Source: SLFT01 sp964493075 (lineage in GTDB: Bacteria; Hydrogenedentota; Hydrogenedentia; Hydrogenedentales; CAITNO01). Taken from it: a stretch of 9,840 nt of DNA. Positions 1 through 6,505 of this stretch are shown piece by piece (the first letter of the stretch is position 1; each line of letters starts with the position of its first letter). The position numbers and the translations under genes were made by a program. The stretch is from assembly GCA_964493075.1 (NCBI GenBank), contig CAZBNU010000157.1, forward strand, positions 1 to 9,840, read 5' to 3'. The notes under the pieces are model-generated. The model saw nothing but the letters and a program-made list of their open reading frames with translations, was not told the DNA's origin and made no database searches.

Positions 1-2
1 TG

Positions 3-1307
3 ATGACCGGCTACCATGTGATGGCAAAGCCTGCGGGCCCGGCCTGCAACCTGCGCTGTACTTATTGCTTCTACTTGGAAAAGTATAAACTTTATCCGGA
101 ACGCAAGCAGCCGATCATGTCGGAAGAAACGCTGGAAGCCTATATCAAACAGTATATCGAAGGGCTGTCCCATCTGCCGGAAATCCATTTTGCCTGGCAG
201 GGCGGCGAACCCACATTGGCAGGACTGGATTTCTTTCGTAAGGCGGTGGAACTGCAGCAGCAGTACGGCGGCGGACGCACCATCCATAATGCGTTGCAAA
301 CCAACGGTATCCTCATTGACGACGAGTGGGCGCAATTCCTTGCGGAAAACAATTTCCTGATCGGCTTATCGCTGGACGGGCCGGAACGGTTTCATGATGC
401 CTTCCGACGCAACGCCAAGGATGAGGGAACCTTCAAACAGGTCATGAACGCCATGGAAACCATGAAACGGCACGGCGTGGAGTTTAACATCCTGGCATGC
501 GTCAATAGGAAGACCTCGGAGGCGCCGGAAGATGTGTATCGTTTTCTGCGTGCCCACGGATCCGGCTTCATTCAGTTTATCCCCATTGTGGAACGCAGCA
601 CCGGCGATGACAGCCCGGACGAATTGACGCTGGTAAAACCTGACAGCGACCTGGACGCCACGGTAACGCCTTGGAGTGTGCAGCCGCTACAATACGGGAA
701 ATTCCTGTCAACCGTATTTGATCTGTGGGTGCGAAGCGATGTGGGCACGGTTTTCGTGCAGTTGTTCGATACGGCGTTGGAAGCATGGATGGGCTATGAT
801 CCCAGCCTGTGTTACTTCCGGGAACAATGCGGCGACGCCATGATACTGGAATCCAACGGCGACCTGTATTCGTGCGACCATTTTGTATATCCCGAAAATC
901 TACTGGGCAACCTGCACGAAACGCCCCTGTCTGATATGGCGCGTTCCTCGGAACAGTTGGCTTTTGGCGCGGGCAAGAAGGAGAATCTGCCTACGTATTG
1001 TCGTGACTGCACCTACCTGTTCGCTTGCCACGGCGAATGTCTGAAACATCGCTTCCTGACCACACCAGAGGGTGAGCCAGGACTGAATTATTTGTGCGAA
1101 GGCTACCGCTATTTCTTCAATCACGTAGACCCGTACATGCAGTTTATGGCGAATGAACTGCGTAACCGCCGCCCCCCTGCCAACGTCATGGAGTGGGTGA
1201 AACAACAGGACGGCAAAGTATCCAAAACCGCCAAACCTGACCCAAACCAACACTGCCCCTGCGGCAGCGGAAAGAAGTATAAGAAGTGCTGCGGTAAGAA
1301 TACGTAA
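3..1307 (+). CDS. Anaerobic sulfatase-maturating enzyme (radical SAM/SPASM) with SEC-C tail
   Basis: This enzyme converts an active-site Cys or Ser of type I sulfatases to formylglycine, using SAM and three 4Fe-4S clusters in the cytoplasm without oxygen. The radical SAM motif CX3CX2C is at C15, C19 and C22, followed by the SAM-binding GGEP at 67-70. The SPASM domain has cysteines at about C270, C276, C291, C333, C336, C342, C346 and C365. C291 is followed by D292, matching the Cys-Asp pair in which Asp is the proposed catalytic base of the family. Known enzymes are about 370-415 residues; this one has 434 because of a C-terminal tail (about 413-431) with CPCGSGKKYKKCC, a SEC-C zinc-binding motif as in SecA. 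The ATG at 3 overlaps a TGA at 1-3, so it may be coupled to an upstream gene, but a start further upstream cannot be excluded because the window begins here. No sulfatase is visible in the window. The family call is firm; the substrate is inferred. Confidence 0.92.
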   Translation: MTGYHVMAKPAGPACNLRCTYCFYLEKYKLYPERKQPIMSEETLEAYIKQYIEGLSHLPEIHFAWQGGEPTLAGLDFFRKAVELQQQYGGGRTIHNALQTNGILIDDEWAQFLAENNFLIGLSLDGPERFHDAFRRNAKDEGTFKQVMNAMETMKRHGVEFNILACVNRKTSEAPEDVYRFLRAHGSGFIQFIPIVERSTGDDSPDELTLVKPDSDLDATVTPWSVQPLQYGKFLSTVFDLWVRSDVGTVFVQLFDTALEAWMGYDPSLCYFREQCGDAMILESNGDLYSCDHFVYPENLLGNLHETPLSDMARSSEQLAFGAGKKENLPTYCRDCTYLFACHGECLKHRFLTTPEGEPGLNYLCEGYRYFFNHVDPYMQFMANELRNRRPPANVMEWVKQQDGKVSKTAKPDPNQHCPCGSGKKYKKCCGKNT

Positions 1308-1431
1308 ACTGAATGGCGGCAGCCTACATTCCACTGACTTGTTTTATAGCAAACAACTGGGTATGCGTCCAAAATTCAGGACATCCCCTTCCCCGTAACC
1401 ATGTTCTGGCCCGCGTATTTACCGACGTAGA
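1308..1431. other. Convergent intergenic gap, possible VOC-gene scrap
   Basis: This 124-bp gap separates the stop of the sulfatase maturase from the stop of the minus-strand helicase. I see no strong hairpin with a T-run for either gene. On the plus strand, codons 1324-1395 read LHSTDLFYSKQLGMRPKFR and then a short tail to a stop at 1396-1398. The FYSKQLGM part resembles the start of glyoxalase/VOC proteins. No start codon, ribosome site or domain-length frame goes with it, so at most it is a decayed fragment. Confidence 0.3.
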
Positions 1432-3993
1432 TTATGAATTCCCGTCGCTACGTTTTGCTTCGTAGAACGACTGAAGTGCGTTCCAGGTTTCGTCACTTGT
1501 GCCTTTGGCTACGGGTAAGGCTGGCAGGGAGGTTATGAAGGTGCGGCCGTAGTATTTTGAAATGATGCGGTTGTCCAGAATGATTACAGCGCCCCAGTCG
1601 GTGCGGCGGCGTATGAGCCGTCCGAAGCCCTGGCGTAGTTTTATGACGGCCTGGGGTACGGAGTATTGCATGAACGCATTGCCGCCGGCCTGTTCGATGG
1701 CCTGGGCGCGCGCTTCCAGCACCGGTTCGGAGGGTACGCGGAAGGGCAGCCGGGTCACGATAACACACTGCAGCGCATCTCCGGCCACATCCACGCCTTC
1801 CCAGAAGCTGTCTGTGGCGAAGAGCACGCTTTTGGGGTCTTTGCGGAAGGCATCGAGCAACTGTGACCGGGTTGCCTTTCCCTGGCACAGGGGCGTAATT
1901 CCCTGTGCCTGCAACTCCTCTTCCAGTGTGCGGTAGGCGTGGTCAAGGGCATAAAAGGAGGTAAACAAAATGAAGGCATGGCCGCCGGTTATTTTAAGAA
2001 TGCGCCGGATGCTTTCTTCGCAGGATTCCAAAAATTCCGGTGAAGAAGGCGGCGGTGTATCTGTGGGAATGCAGAGCATGGCCTGTTTTGCGTAATCAAA
2101 GGGCGAATCCAGAAGCAACACCTGTACCTTGTCCTCGTCAAGCAGATCAAGTCCCACGCGGTTCTTGAAGTAGGTAAACTGTTTGCGCACGGCCAGGGTT
2201 GCCGAGGTCATGACAACAGTGTCCAGGTTGTTGTATACCCACTCCGCCAGCGGTTTGCCCACGGCCAGCGGGCATCGAGCAACGCGCACATGGGTTTCAT
2301 ACTTGCTATCTATCTCGATCCAACGCACCGTATTGTCTTCCAGCGTGTCCCGTGTACATTCCCCAAGTGCATCGGCAATGTTCTGCATCTTGCGTATGAG
2401 CGCGGTCAGTTCCAGAACTTCCATCAGCACTGGCGACTCGTCTTCCGGTTCATAAGGTTTAATGGTGGTCAGCTTTTCGAGCAGCCCTTCGCAAAACCGG
2501 ACGAGGGCACGCAGGTTGTTCACGGCGGGCATGATCGTTTCATCATGGAGCCGTCTCAGTTCGGGTTGTGCCAAAATATCTGGGGTGAGCCGCCACTTGA
2601 TTTCCCGGCCCAGCTGGCCTGCCGCTTCTGCGGTGTATTCACGCAGACCGGTGAAGGCCTCGTCGAGGGCGTCGAGGGTCAGGAGCAGGGCGGGGTGTAT
2701 CTGGTTGTCAATGAGGGCGACAAAGGTTTCGTATTCTTCAGTGGTCACCTGCGGGCAATTCCGCATCAGCTTCAGTTTCAGAAAGGGAATCAGTCCCCTT
2801 TCGTTTTGCATTTCAATGCGCAGCAGCCGGCCCAGCGTTTTCTGGGTTGCGGCACGGGTGGCGTTTACGCCGAAATACTCCGTGGCGGCGTCCTCAATGC
2901 TGTGGGCTTCATCAAAAATGACCCGGCTGTATTTTGGCAATACTGCGGCGCCGGTGAAGTCGCCCAGTTCCTTCTTCACGGCGACATCGGCGAAAAGCAT
3001 GTGGTGGTTCACAACGAGCAAATCCGCCCGGGCCATTTCCTTGCGTGCCGCCATAAAGAAACAGGATTGAAAATGGCGGCAGCTGCCTCCGGCGCACATG
3101 TCCGCTTCGCAACTAACCTTCTCCCATACGGCACGGTCCGGGACGAAGTGGAGTTCTGCAAGGCTGCCGCCGCGGGCATCGTCCGCCCAGCTGTTCAGGA
3201 GACGCAGTTGCCCGGCGCCGGTTTCATCGTCAAACAACGAGATTTCGGCAAAGGCATGTTCCAGTTTCCGGCGGCACAGGTAATTGCTGCGTCCCTTCAC
3301 AAGACAGGCGTGAAGGGGTTCCTCCATTCCTTGCTGCAACAGCGGCAGGTCATGATGGATGATCTGCTCCTGGAGGTTGATGGTGCGTGTTGAAACAACA
3401 ATCCTTTCTTTGTTGTGTTTTGCCCACTGCAGGGCGGGGAGCAGGTAGGCCATGGTCTTGCCAACACCCGTGGGCGCTTCCACCACCACCATGCCGTCGT
3501 TGTTGAAGGCGTCAATAATGGCCTCCGCCATTTTCACCTGCTGCGGACGCAACTCAAAGTCGCCGATGCTTTTCGCCAGCGTGCTGCCGTTACTGAATTC
3601 CCGCACCAGTTCCCGGGCATTAAGCAGGGTCTTTTTCCGGGGCGTGAAAGGCTCCACTACCACATATACCCGTGTGGCGGGATTGTCTATGATAAATACG
3701 CCATGACCATGGGCACTGTATATTGCTGCCAGTTCCAGGTCAGCATTACTTGGGGCAAGATTTCCGGAAGGGTGGTTGTGAATCACCACTTCGCGCGGGT
3801 TCAACTGGGTAAAAAGCGCTGGCACCGCTTCGGCATGACCCCGCGCCAGAACGCGCACCTCATCCACCATGCCCTGTGCGTCAAGGATGCCCGCAAAAAA
3901 GACCTCGCGCCCGCCTGCTGCAGTAATCTGTTGTTGCAGCAGGTCCGCCGCAGTGCGGGTAATGCGGTTTAATATGGCTTCGCCGTCCGGCAT
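1432..3993 (-). CDS. dinG: DinG/XPD-family Fe-S DNA helicase with N-terminal RadC-like JAB/JAMM domain
   Basis: An 853-residue superfamily 2 helicase, expected to unwind DNA 5' to 3' during repair or at R-loops. Residues about 1-118 form a RadC/JAB-like domain with H72-N-H74-P-S-G, S82 and D85, the JAMM metal ligands (HxHx10D), and E45 as a possible catalytic Glu. The helicase follows: Walker A APTGVGKT at 173-180, motif Ia around STRTINLQEQ (201-210), DEAH at 361-364, TSATL at 596-600, ATDSFWEGVD at 726-735 and motif VI QGFGRLIRRR at 788-797. The Fe-S cluster ligands are probably C240, C300, C305 and C311; the 5- and 6-residue steps match E. coli DinG. C230 and C295 are extra. Gram-positive DinG proteins carry a DnaQ-like exonuclease at this end instead. 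The start is the ATG at 3991-3993, with AAGGA about 12 nt upstream, a long spacing; the next in-frame Met (42) would cut into the JAMM domain. The terminator just upstream leaves only about 30 nt of leader. Confidence 0.9.
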   Translation of the reverse strand: MPDGEAILNRITRTAADLLQQQITAAGGREVFFAGILDAQGMVDEVRVLARGHAEAVPALFTQLNPREVVIHNHPSGNLAPSNADLELAAIYSAHGHGVFIIDNPATRVYVVVEPFTPRKKTLLNARELVREFSNGSTLAKSIGDFELRPQQVKMAEAIIDAFNNDGMVVVEAPTGVGKTMAYLLPALQWAKHNKERIVVSTRTINLQEQIIHHDLPLLQQGMEEPLHACLVKGRSNYLCRRKLEHAFAEISLFDDETGAGQLRLLNSWADDARGGSLAELHFVPDRAVWEKVSCEADMCAGGSCRHFQSCFFMAARKEMARADLLVVNHHMLFADVAVKKELGDFTGAAVLPKYSRVIFDEAHSIEDAATEYFGVNATRAATQKTLGRLLRIEMQNERGLIPFLKLKLMRNCPQVTTEEYETFVALIDNQIHPALLLTLDALDEAFTGLREYTAEAAGQLGREIKWRLTPDILAQPELRRLHDETIMPAVNNLRALVRFCEGLLEKLTTIKPYEPEDESPVLMEVLELTALIRKMQNIADALGECTRDTLEDNTVRWIEIDSKYETHVRVARCPLAVGKPLAEWVYNNLDTVVMTSATLAVRKQFTYFKNRVGLDLLDEDKVQVLLLDSPFDYAKQAMLCIPTDTPPPSSPEFLESCEESIRRILKITGGHAFILFTSFYALDHAYRTLEEELQAQGITPLCQGKATRSQLLDAFRKDPKSVLFATDSFWEGVDVAGDALQCVIVTRLPFRVPSEPVLEARAQAIEQAGGNAFMQYSVPQAVIKLRQGFGRLIRRRTDWGAVIILDNRIISKYYGRTFITSLPALPVAKGTSDETWNALQSFYEAKRSDGNS

Positions 3994-4024
3994 GGAAGAG
4001 ATGTTTCCTTGTGCAAAATAACTG

Positions 4025-4061
4025 GAAAAAGAAGGGCATGTTGAAGCATGTTCAACATGCC
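4025..4061 (-). terminator. Rho-independent terminator after the Gfo/Idh gene
   Basis: A perfect 11-bp stem, GGCATGTTGAA (4035-4045) with TTCAACATGCC (4051-4061), encloses a 5-nt loop. Read on the minus strand it is followed by CTTCTTTTT, the expected U-tract. It lies 27 bp after the stop of the exported Gfo/Idh gene and before the helicase start, so it should end the GNAT-Gfo/Idh transcript or reduce read-through into the helicase. On the plus strand no T-run follows, so it works in one direction. Confidence 0.75.
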
Positions 4062-4088
4062 GCTCAGCTATGGTGTTAACTTCTGTTG

Positions 4089-5066
4089 TTATTTACTCAA
4101 CACTTCCTGCAGCTGTACGGGTGTGCCGCCACGGCGAACACTTTCGTGGGCGGCTTCCATGAAAGCAAACATTTCGATGGATTCTTCCGGCTGCACGGGC
4201 GGTTCTCCGGTGTTGAAGAACTTGATGATTTCTACTACAAGGGGGGCGTAATTGCCGTCCTCTTCCTGCTCGGCTACGGCCTTTGTGCCGAACACGGTAA
4301 CTTTGTGAGGTGCCGCGCCGGTGCGCAGGCCATAGAGTGTGCCCACGCGTCCGTCTTTCCACAAGCCCGTAGCGACATGGAATTGCTCGGTCTTGAGGCA
4401 GGTAACGCTTTCACAGCCGGTACCCATGATGGTAAACAGCGCTTCCGTGGGGTGAACGCCGTACCAGAACAGGTCGGGATGGGTAGGCTCAAGATGGCAT
4501 GGACCGTAGGAGATAGCGCCACGCACTTCGCCCACATCGGTGGCTTTCAGGGCGCGCATGCCGTCATAGAAGCGGTAGGAAGAAGAGGTAAACCACGGCA
4601 CATTATGTTTCTTGCCCAGTTCCGAAATGGCAACGGCATCTTCCAGCGAACCTGCCAGCGGCTTGTCAATGAAAACCCGTTTGCCCGCCTTGAAAACCGG
4701 CCGCACCTGTTCAAGATGGGGACGTCCGTCAACGCTCATGAGCAACACGGCATCCACCATGGTGCAGAGTTGTTCAATGGAATCCACAATCTCCACGCCG
4801 AACTCCTTCTGGAGTTGTTCGGTGTAGCCATCCACGCGGGAGGCGCTTGATTCCAGGTCCGGGCTGCCGCCTTTGTACGCGGCAACGATGCGTCCGCCCG
4901 GCACATGGTTCGGGTCATCGGTATTGTGAAGCACCTTTGCAAAGGCGATGACATGCGAGGTGTCCAGCCCGATCATGCCGAGTTTCAACGGTTGCTCTTC
5001 GGCAACACCGTGAAAACATACCATCGTTACCGCCAGGGCCAGCGCTATTACAACAAATAGTTTCAT
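4089..5066 (-). CDS. Secreted Gfo/Idh/MocA-family oxidoreductase-like protein
   Basis: A 325-residue Gfo/Idh/MocA-fold protein. The family usually oxidises or reduces sugars and inositols with NAD(P). The first 22 residues are a Sec-type signal peptide: K2, a hydrophobic stretch (LFVVIALALAVTMV) and a likely cut after GVA22. There is no twin arginine and no good lipobox. The fold begins at KLGMIGLDTSHV (28-39), where the usual GxGxxG is replaced by GMIGLDTSH. The catalytic-lysine motif DKPLA is at 134-138 (K135), and GVHPTE (203-208) supplies the usual active-site His. The start is the ATG at 5064-5066, because AAGGAG lies 9 nt upstream and the signal peptide starts there; an upstream in-frame start at 5120 would overlap the preceding gene and bury the signal. 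The gene follows the acetyltransferase by 32 bp and is probably cotranscribed with it. Substrate unknown. Tat export is usual for cofactor-loaded relatives such as Zymomonas GFOR, so catalysis is uncertain. Confidence 0.85.
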   Translation of the reverse strand: MKLFVVIALALAVTMVCFHGVAEEQPLKLGMIGLDTSHVIAFAKVLHNTDDPNHVPGGRIVAAYKGGSPDLESSASRVDGYTEQLQKEFGVEIVDSIEQLCTMVDAVLLMSVDGRPHLEQVRPVFKAGKRVFIDKPLAGSLEDAVAISELGKKHNVPWFTSSSYRFYDGMRALKATDVGEVRGAISYGPCHLEPTHPDLFWYGVHPTEALFTIMGTGCESVTCLKTEQFHVATGLWKDGRVGTLYGLRTGAAPHKVTVFGTKAVAEQEEDGNYAPLVVEIIKFFNTGEPPVQPEESIEMFAFMEAAHESVRRGGTPVQLQEVLSK

Positions 5067-5075
5067 CTTACAATT

Positions 5076-5081
5076 CTCCTT
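5076..5081 (-). promoter_or_regulatory. Ribosome binding site fixing the Gfo/Idh start
   Basis: On the minus strand AAGGAG stands 9 nt before the ATG at 5064-5066. It supports that start over the in-frame candidate at 5120 and sits in the 32-bp gap after the acetyltransferase stop. Confidence 0.75.
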
Positions 5082-5098
5082 GTTTTGGGTTGCTATGT

Positions 5099-6304
5099 CT
5101 AAAATCGGTCTATATGCCAAACGAAGGGGGTACGCCTCGGGAAAAGGGTGGCAAGCAATAGGGTCCCGGAAGCATTGACGGCGCGGCGCTTCACGGCAAG
5201 CATTTCATCTGGATGCCGCGCTCCTGCAAGCAGTTGCGCGAGCTCCACTTTGGTCAGACTGATCTTGTTGATGCCATTCATAGCCGCCACATCAACCGCG
5301 CCATGATGAGCGCGGATACGGTAGGGACTGCGTTCTACAATCAGCGTGATCTCAGCACAGTGGTCGGCTGCCCCGGCAAGTCGTGACTCCCATTCGGGAA
5401 TCATGCACTCCAGTGTCTCTTCTACATTAACCACCGCCATCATGCCGTTGCTGTCGCGGGATACGTGCATTTCATGGTCGGAACGATATTGCAGGAGGTA
5501 ACGAACAAACGGATGGGAAGGCGGCATGGTGAAACGGATGCGCGACGTGCATGCTGTTTTTGCAAGGGTCATGCAGGCGTTGAGTACCGCTGGACACCAC
5601 CCATACTCCAGAATACCCGCTTCTTCAACGGTATAGTCCGCGCCGTGTGCCTCGCCTATGAAGTACGCCACCACCCGGCCCTTATCGTCTGTAAGGATTC
5701 GTGCATTTTTCCAGCGGTCCCAGCGGCTTGACAGGTGGCCGCCCAACCGGATAATGGAGCAGGCCGTGTCGCCGTCGTTCCGGGCGTGAATTCGCTGCAC
5801 AGAAGGGATATCGCCGGGTTTCATGGCGCGATGCTTGAAGGGGAGTGCCGGCGCGGCGCCCGCCTCGCGCACGTCTATAACGCTCGCATATTCGGGCAGG
5901 GCGGAAGCAAAGCCCCAACGATGATAGAAATCGGCAATACCGAACAGGGCGGACACATGATAGCCGTGCCCGTGCAAATACCGCATGGAATCCGTCATCA
6001 GGCGTGCAGCATACCCCTTGTGTCGCAAGGGCCCGGCGGTGGTCACGCAACCGAAGCCGCCCATCTTCAGCCGCGCTTCGCCGATGCGCACGGTGTACGT
6101 GAACAGGCGCAGTGCTGCCGCCAGTTCACCGTCGGCGTACAAGATGCGGTTATGCTCACGCTTGTATTCGGGATAGCCCTGGTCGGTAACGTCCAGCCAG
6201 CGCATGCCCTGATAATAATCAGAGAAATGAACACGCGCCATCAGGTCTTTGGCGGCATCCAGTTCTTCTGCGGTTTCAACGCCTTTTATAACAATATGCG
6301 ACAT
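5099..6304 (-). CDS. GNAT-family N-acetyltransferase (Eis-like, multi-domain)
   Basis: A 401-residue predicted cytoplasmic acyltransferase. The N-terminal GNAT domain shows the acetyl-CoA loop GPLRHKGYAARLM (91-103) after the beta-4 strand MGGFGCVTTA (81-90), and the beta-5/alpha-4 region HVSALFGIADFYHRWGF (116-132), where FYHRWGF is the usual GNAT Y-x-x-x-GF signature. Length and layout fit the class with two GNAT-like domains plus a C-terminal SCP2-like domain, as in mycobacterial Eis; the C-terminus (LFPRRTPFVWHIDRF) resembles the end of such proteins. Eis relatives acetylate amines, but the substrate here cannot be read from the sequence. I chose the ATG at 6302-6304 because GGAG lies 6 nt upstream; an in-frame GTG at 6320-6322 lacks a comparable site. 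The gene is first in a likely two-gene unit with the exported Gfo/Idh protein and diverges from nnrD. Confidence 0.85.
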   Translation of the reverse strand: MSHIVIKGVETAEELDAAKDLMARVHFSDYYQGMRWLDVTDQGYPEYKREHNRILYADGELAAALRLFTYTVRIGEARLKMGGFGCVTTAGPLRHKGYAARLMTDSMRYLHGHGYHVSALFGIADFYHRWGFASALPEYASVIDVREAGAAPALPFKHRAMKPGDIPSVQRIHARNDGDTACSIIRLGGHLSSRWDRWKNARILTDDKGRVVAYFIGEAHGADYTVEEAGILEYGWCPAVLNACMTLAKTACTSRIRFTMPPSHPFVRYLLQYRSDHEMHVSRDSNGMMAVVNVEETLECMIPEWESRLAGAADHCAEITLIVERSPYRIRAHHGAVDVAAMNGINKISLTKVELAQLLAGARHPDEMLAVKRRAVNASGTLLLATLFPRRTPFVWHIDRF

Positions 6305-6310
6305 GATGCA

Positions 6311-6314
6311 CTCC
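6311..6314 (-). promoter_or_regulatory. Ribosome binding site fixing the GNAT start
   Basis: GGAG on the minus strand is 6 nt before the ATG at 6302-6304. It lies inside the frame of the alternative GTG start at 6320-6322 and favours the shorter protein. Confidence 0.6.
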
Positions 6315-6375
6315 GAAATCACAAATGGATAAAAACAGGGAAGGATTGTCGTTTCTCAGCACCCTGAAAGTCTTT

Positions 6376-6404
6376 ATCATAAAGTATTGCGCTGTGAAAT
6401 ACAA
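6376..6404 (-). promoter_or_regulatory. Sigma70-type promoter for the GNAT-Gfo/Idh unit
   Basis: On the minus strand TTGTAT (6399-6404) and TATGAT (6376-6381) are separated by exactly 17 bp, close to the sigma70 consensus. Transcription would begin near 6369, giving a leader of about 65 nt. The -10 box lies in a perfect palindrome, CTTTATCATAAAG (6372-6384), which could be an operator or chance. Predicted by eye only. Confidence 0.5.
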
Positions 6405-6444
6405 AACATGAGGAAGCGCAAGGTTGTTACGAAACGCAATCATA

Positions 6445-6474
6445 TTGTTTCCTTGTCATGGCTCGTAGCATAAT
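6445..6474 (+). promoter_or_regulatory. Possible promoter for nnrD-thiL
   Basis: TTGTTT (6445-6450) and CATAAT (6469-6474) are 18 bp apart and would start transcription near 6480, just upstream of the nnrD ribosome site. The match is moderate. It supports the nnrD start at 6506 rather than 6458, since a start at 6458 would lie inside the promoter. Confidence 0.35.
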
Positions 6475-6492
6475 GATATCAACATTCAACAA

Positions 6493-6497
6493 GGGAG
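6493..6497 (+). promoter_or_regulatory. Ribosome binding site fixing the nnrD start
   Basis: GGGAG within AAGGGAG lies 8 nt before the ATG at 6506. The alternative ATG at 6458 has no such site, and the 16 residues it would add do not look like family sequence. Confidence 0.7.
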
Positions 6498-6505
6498 AAT
6501 TGATA

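Noticed and set aside
900..1334. Minus-strand 144-codon frame with a hydrophobic start
   Set aside because: Its Cys-poor, low-complexity translation is the reverse of the SPASM and SEC-C coding region, so it is a shadow.
2290..3393. 367-codon open frame on the plus strand
   Set aside because: It lies wholly inside the helicase gene on the other strand, whose motifs are intact. Its translation shows no domain and it has no ribosome site.
4086..4850. 254-codon open frame on the plus strand
   Set aside because: Shadow of the exported Gfo/Idh gene, whose signal peptide, ribosome site and motifs are clear on the minus strand.
5735..6367. 210-codon open frame on the plus strand
   Set aside because: Antisense to the GNAT gene, with no recognisable domain and no ribosome site.
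6323..6505. TPP riboswitch upstream of nnrD-thiL
   Set aside because: I looked for the conserved CUGAGA and related THI-box elements and did not see them; the predicted leader (about 25 nt) is also too short.
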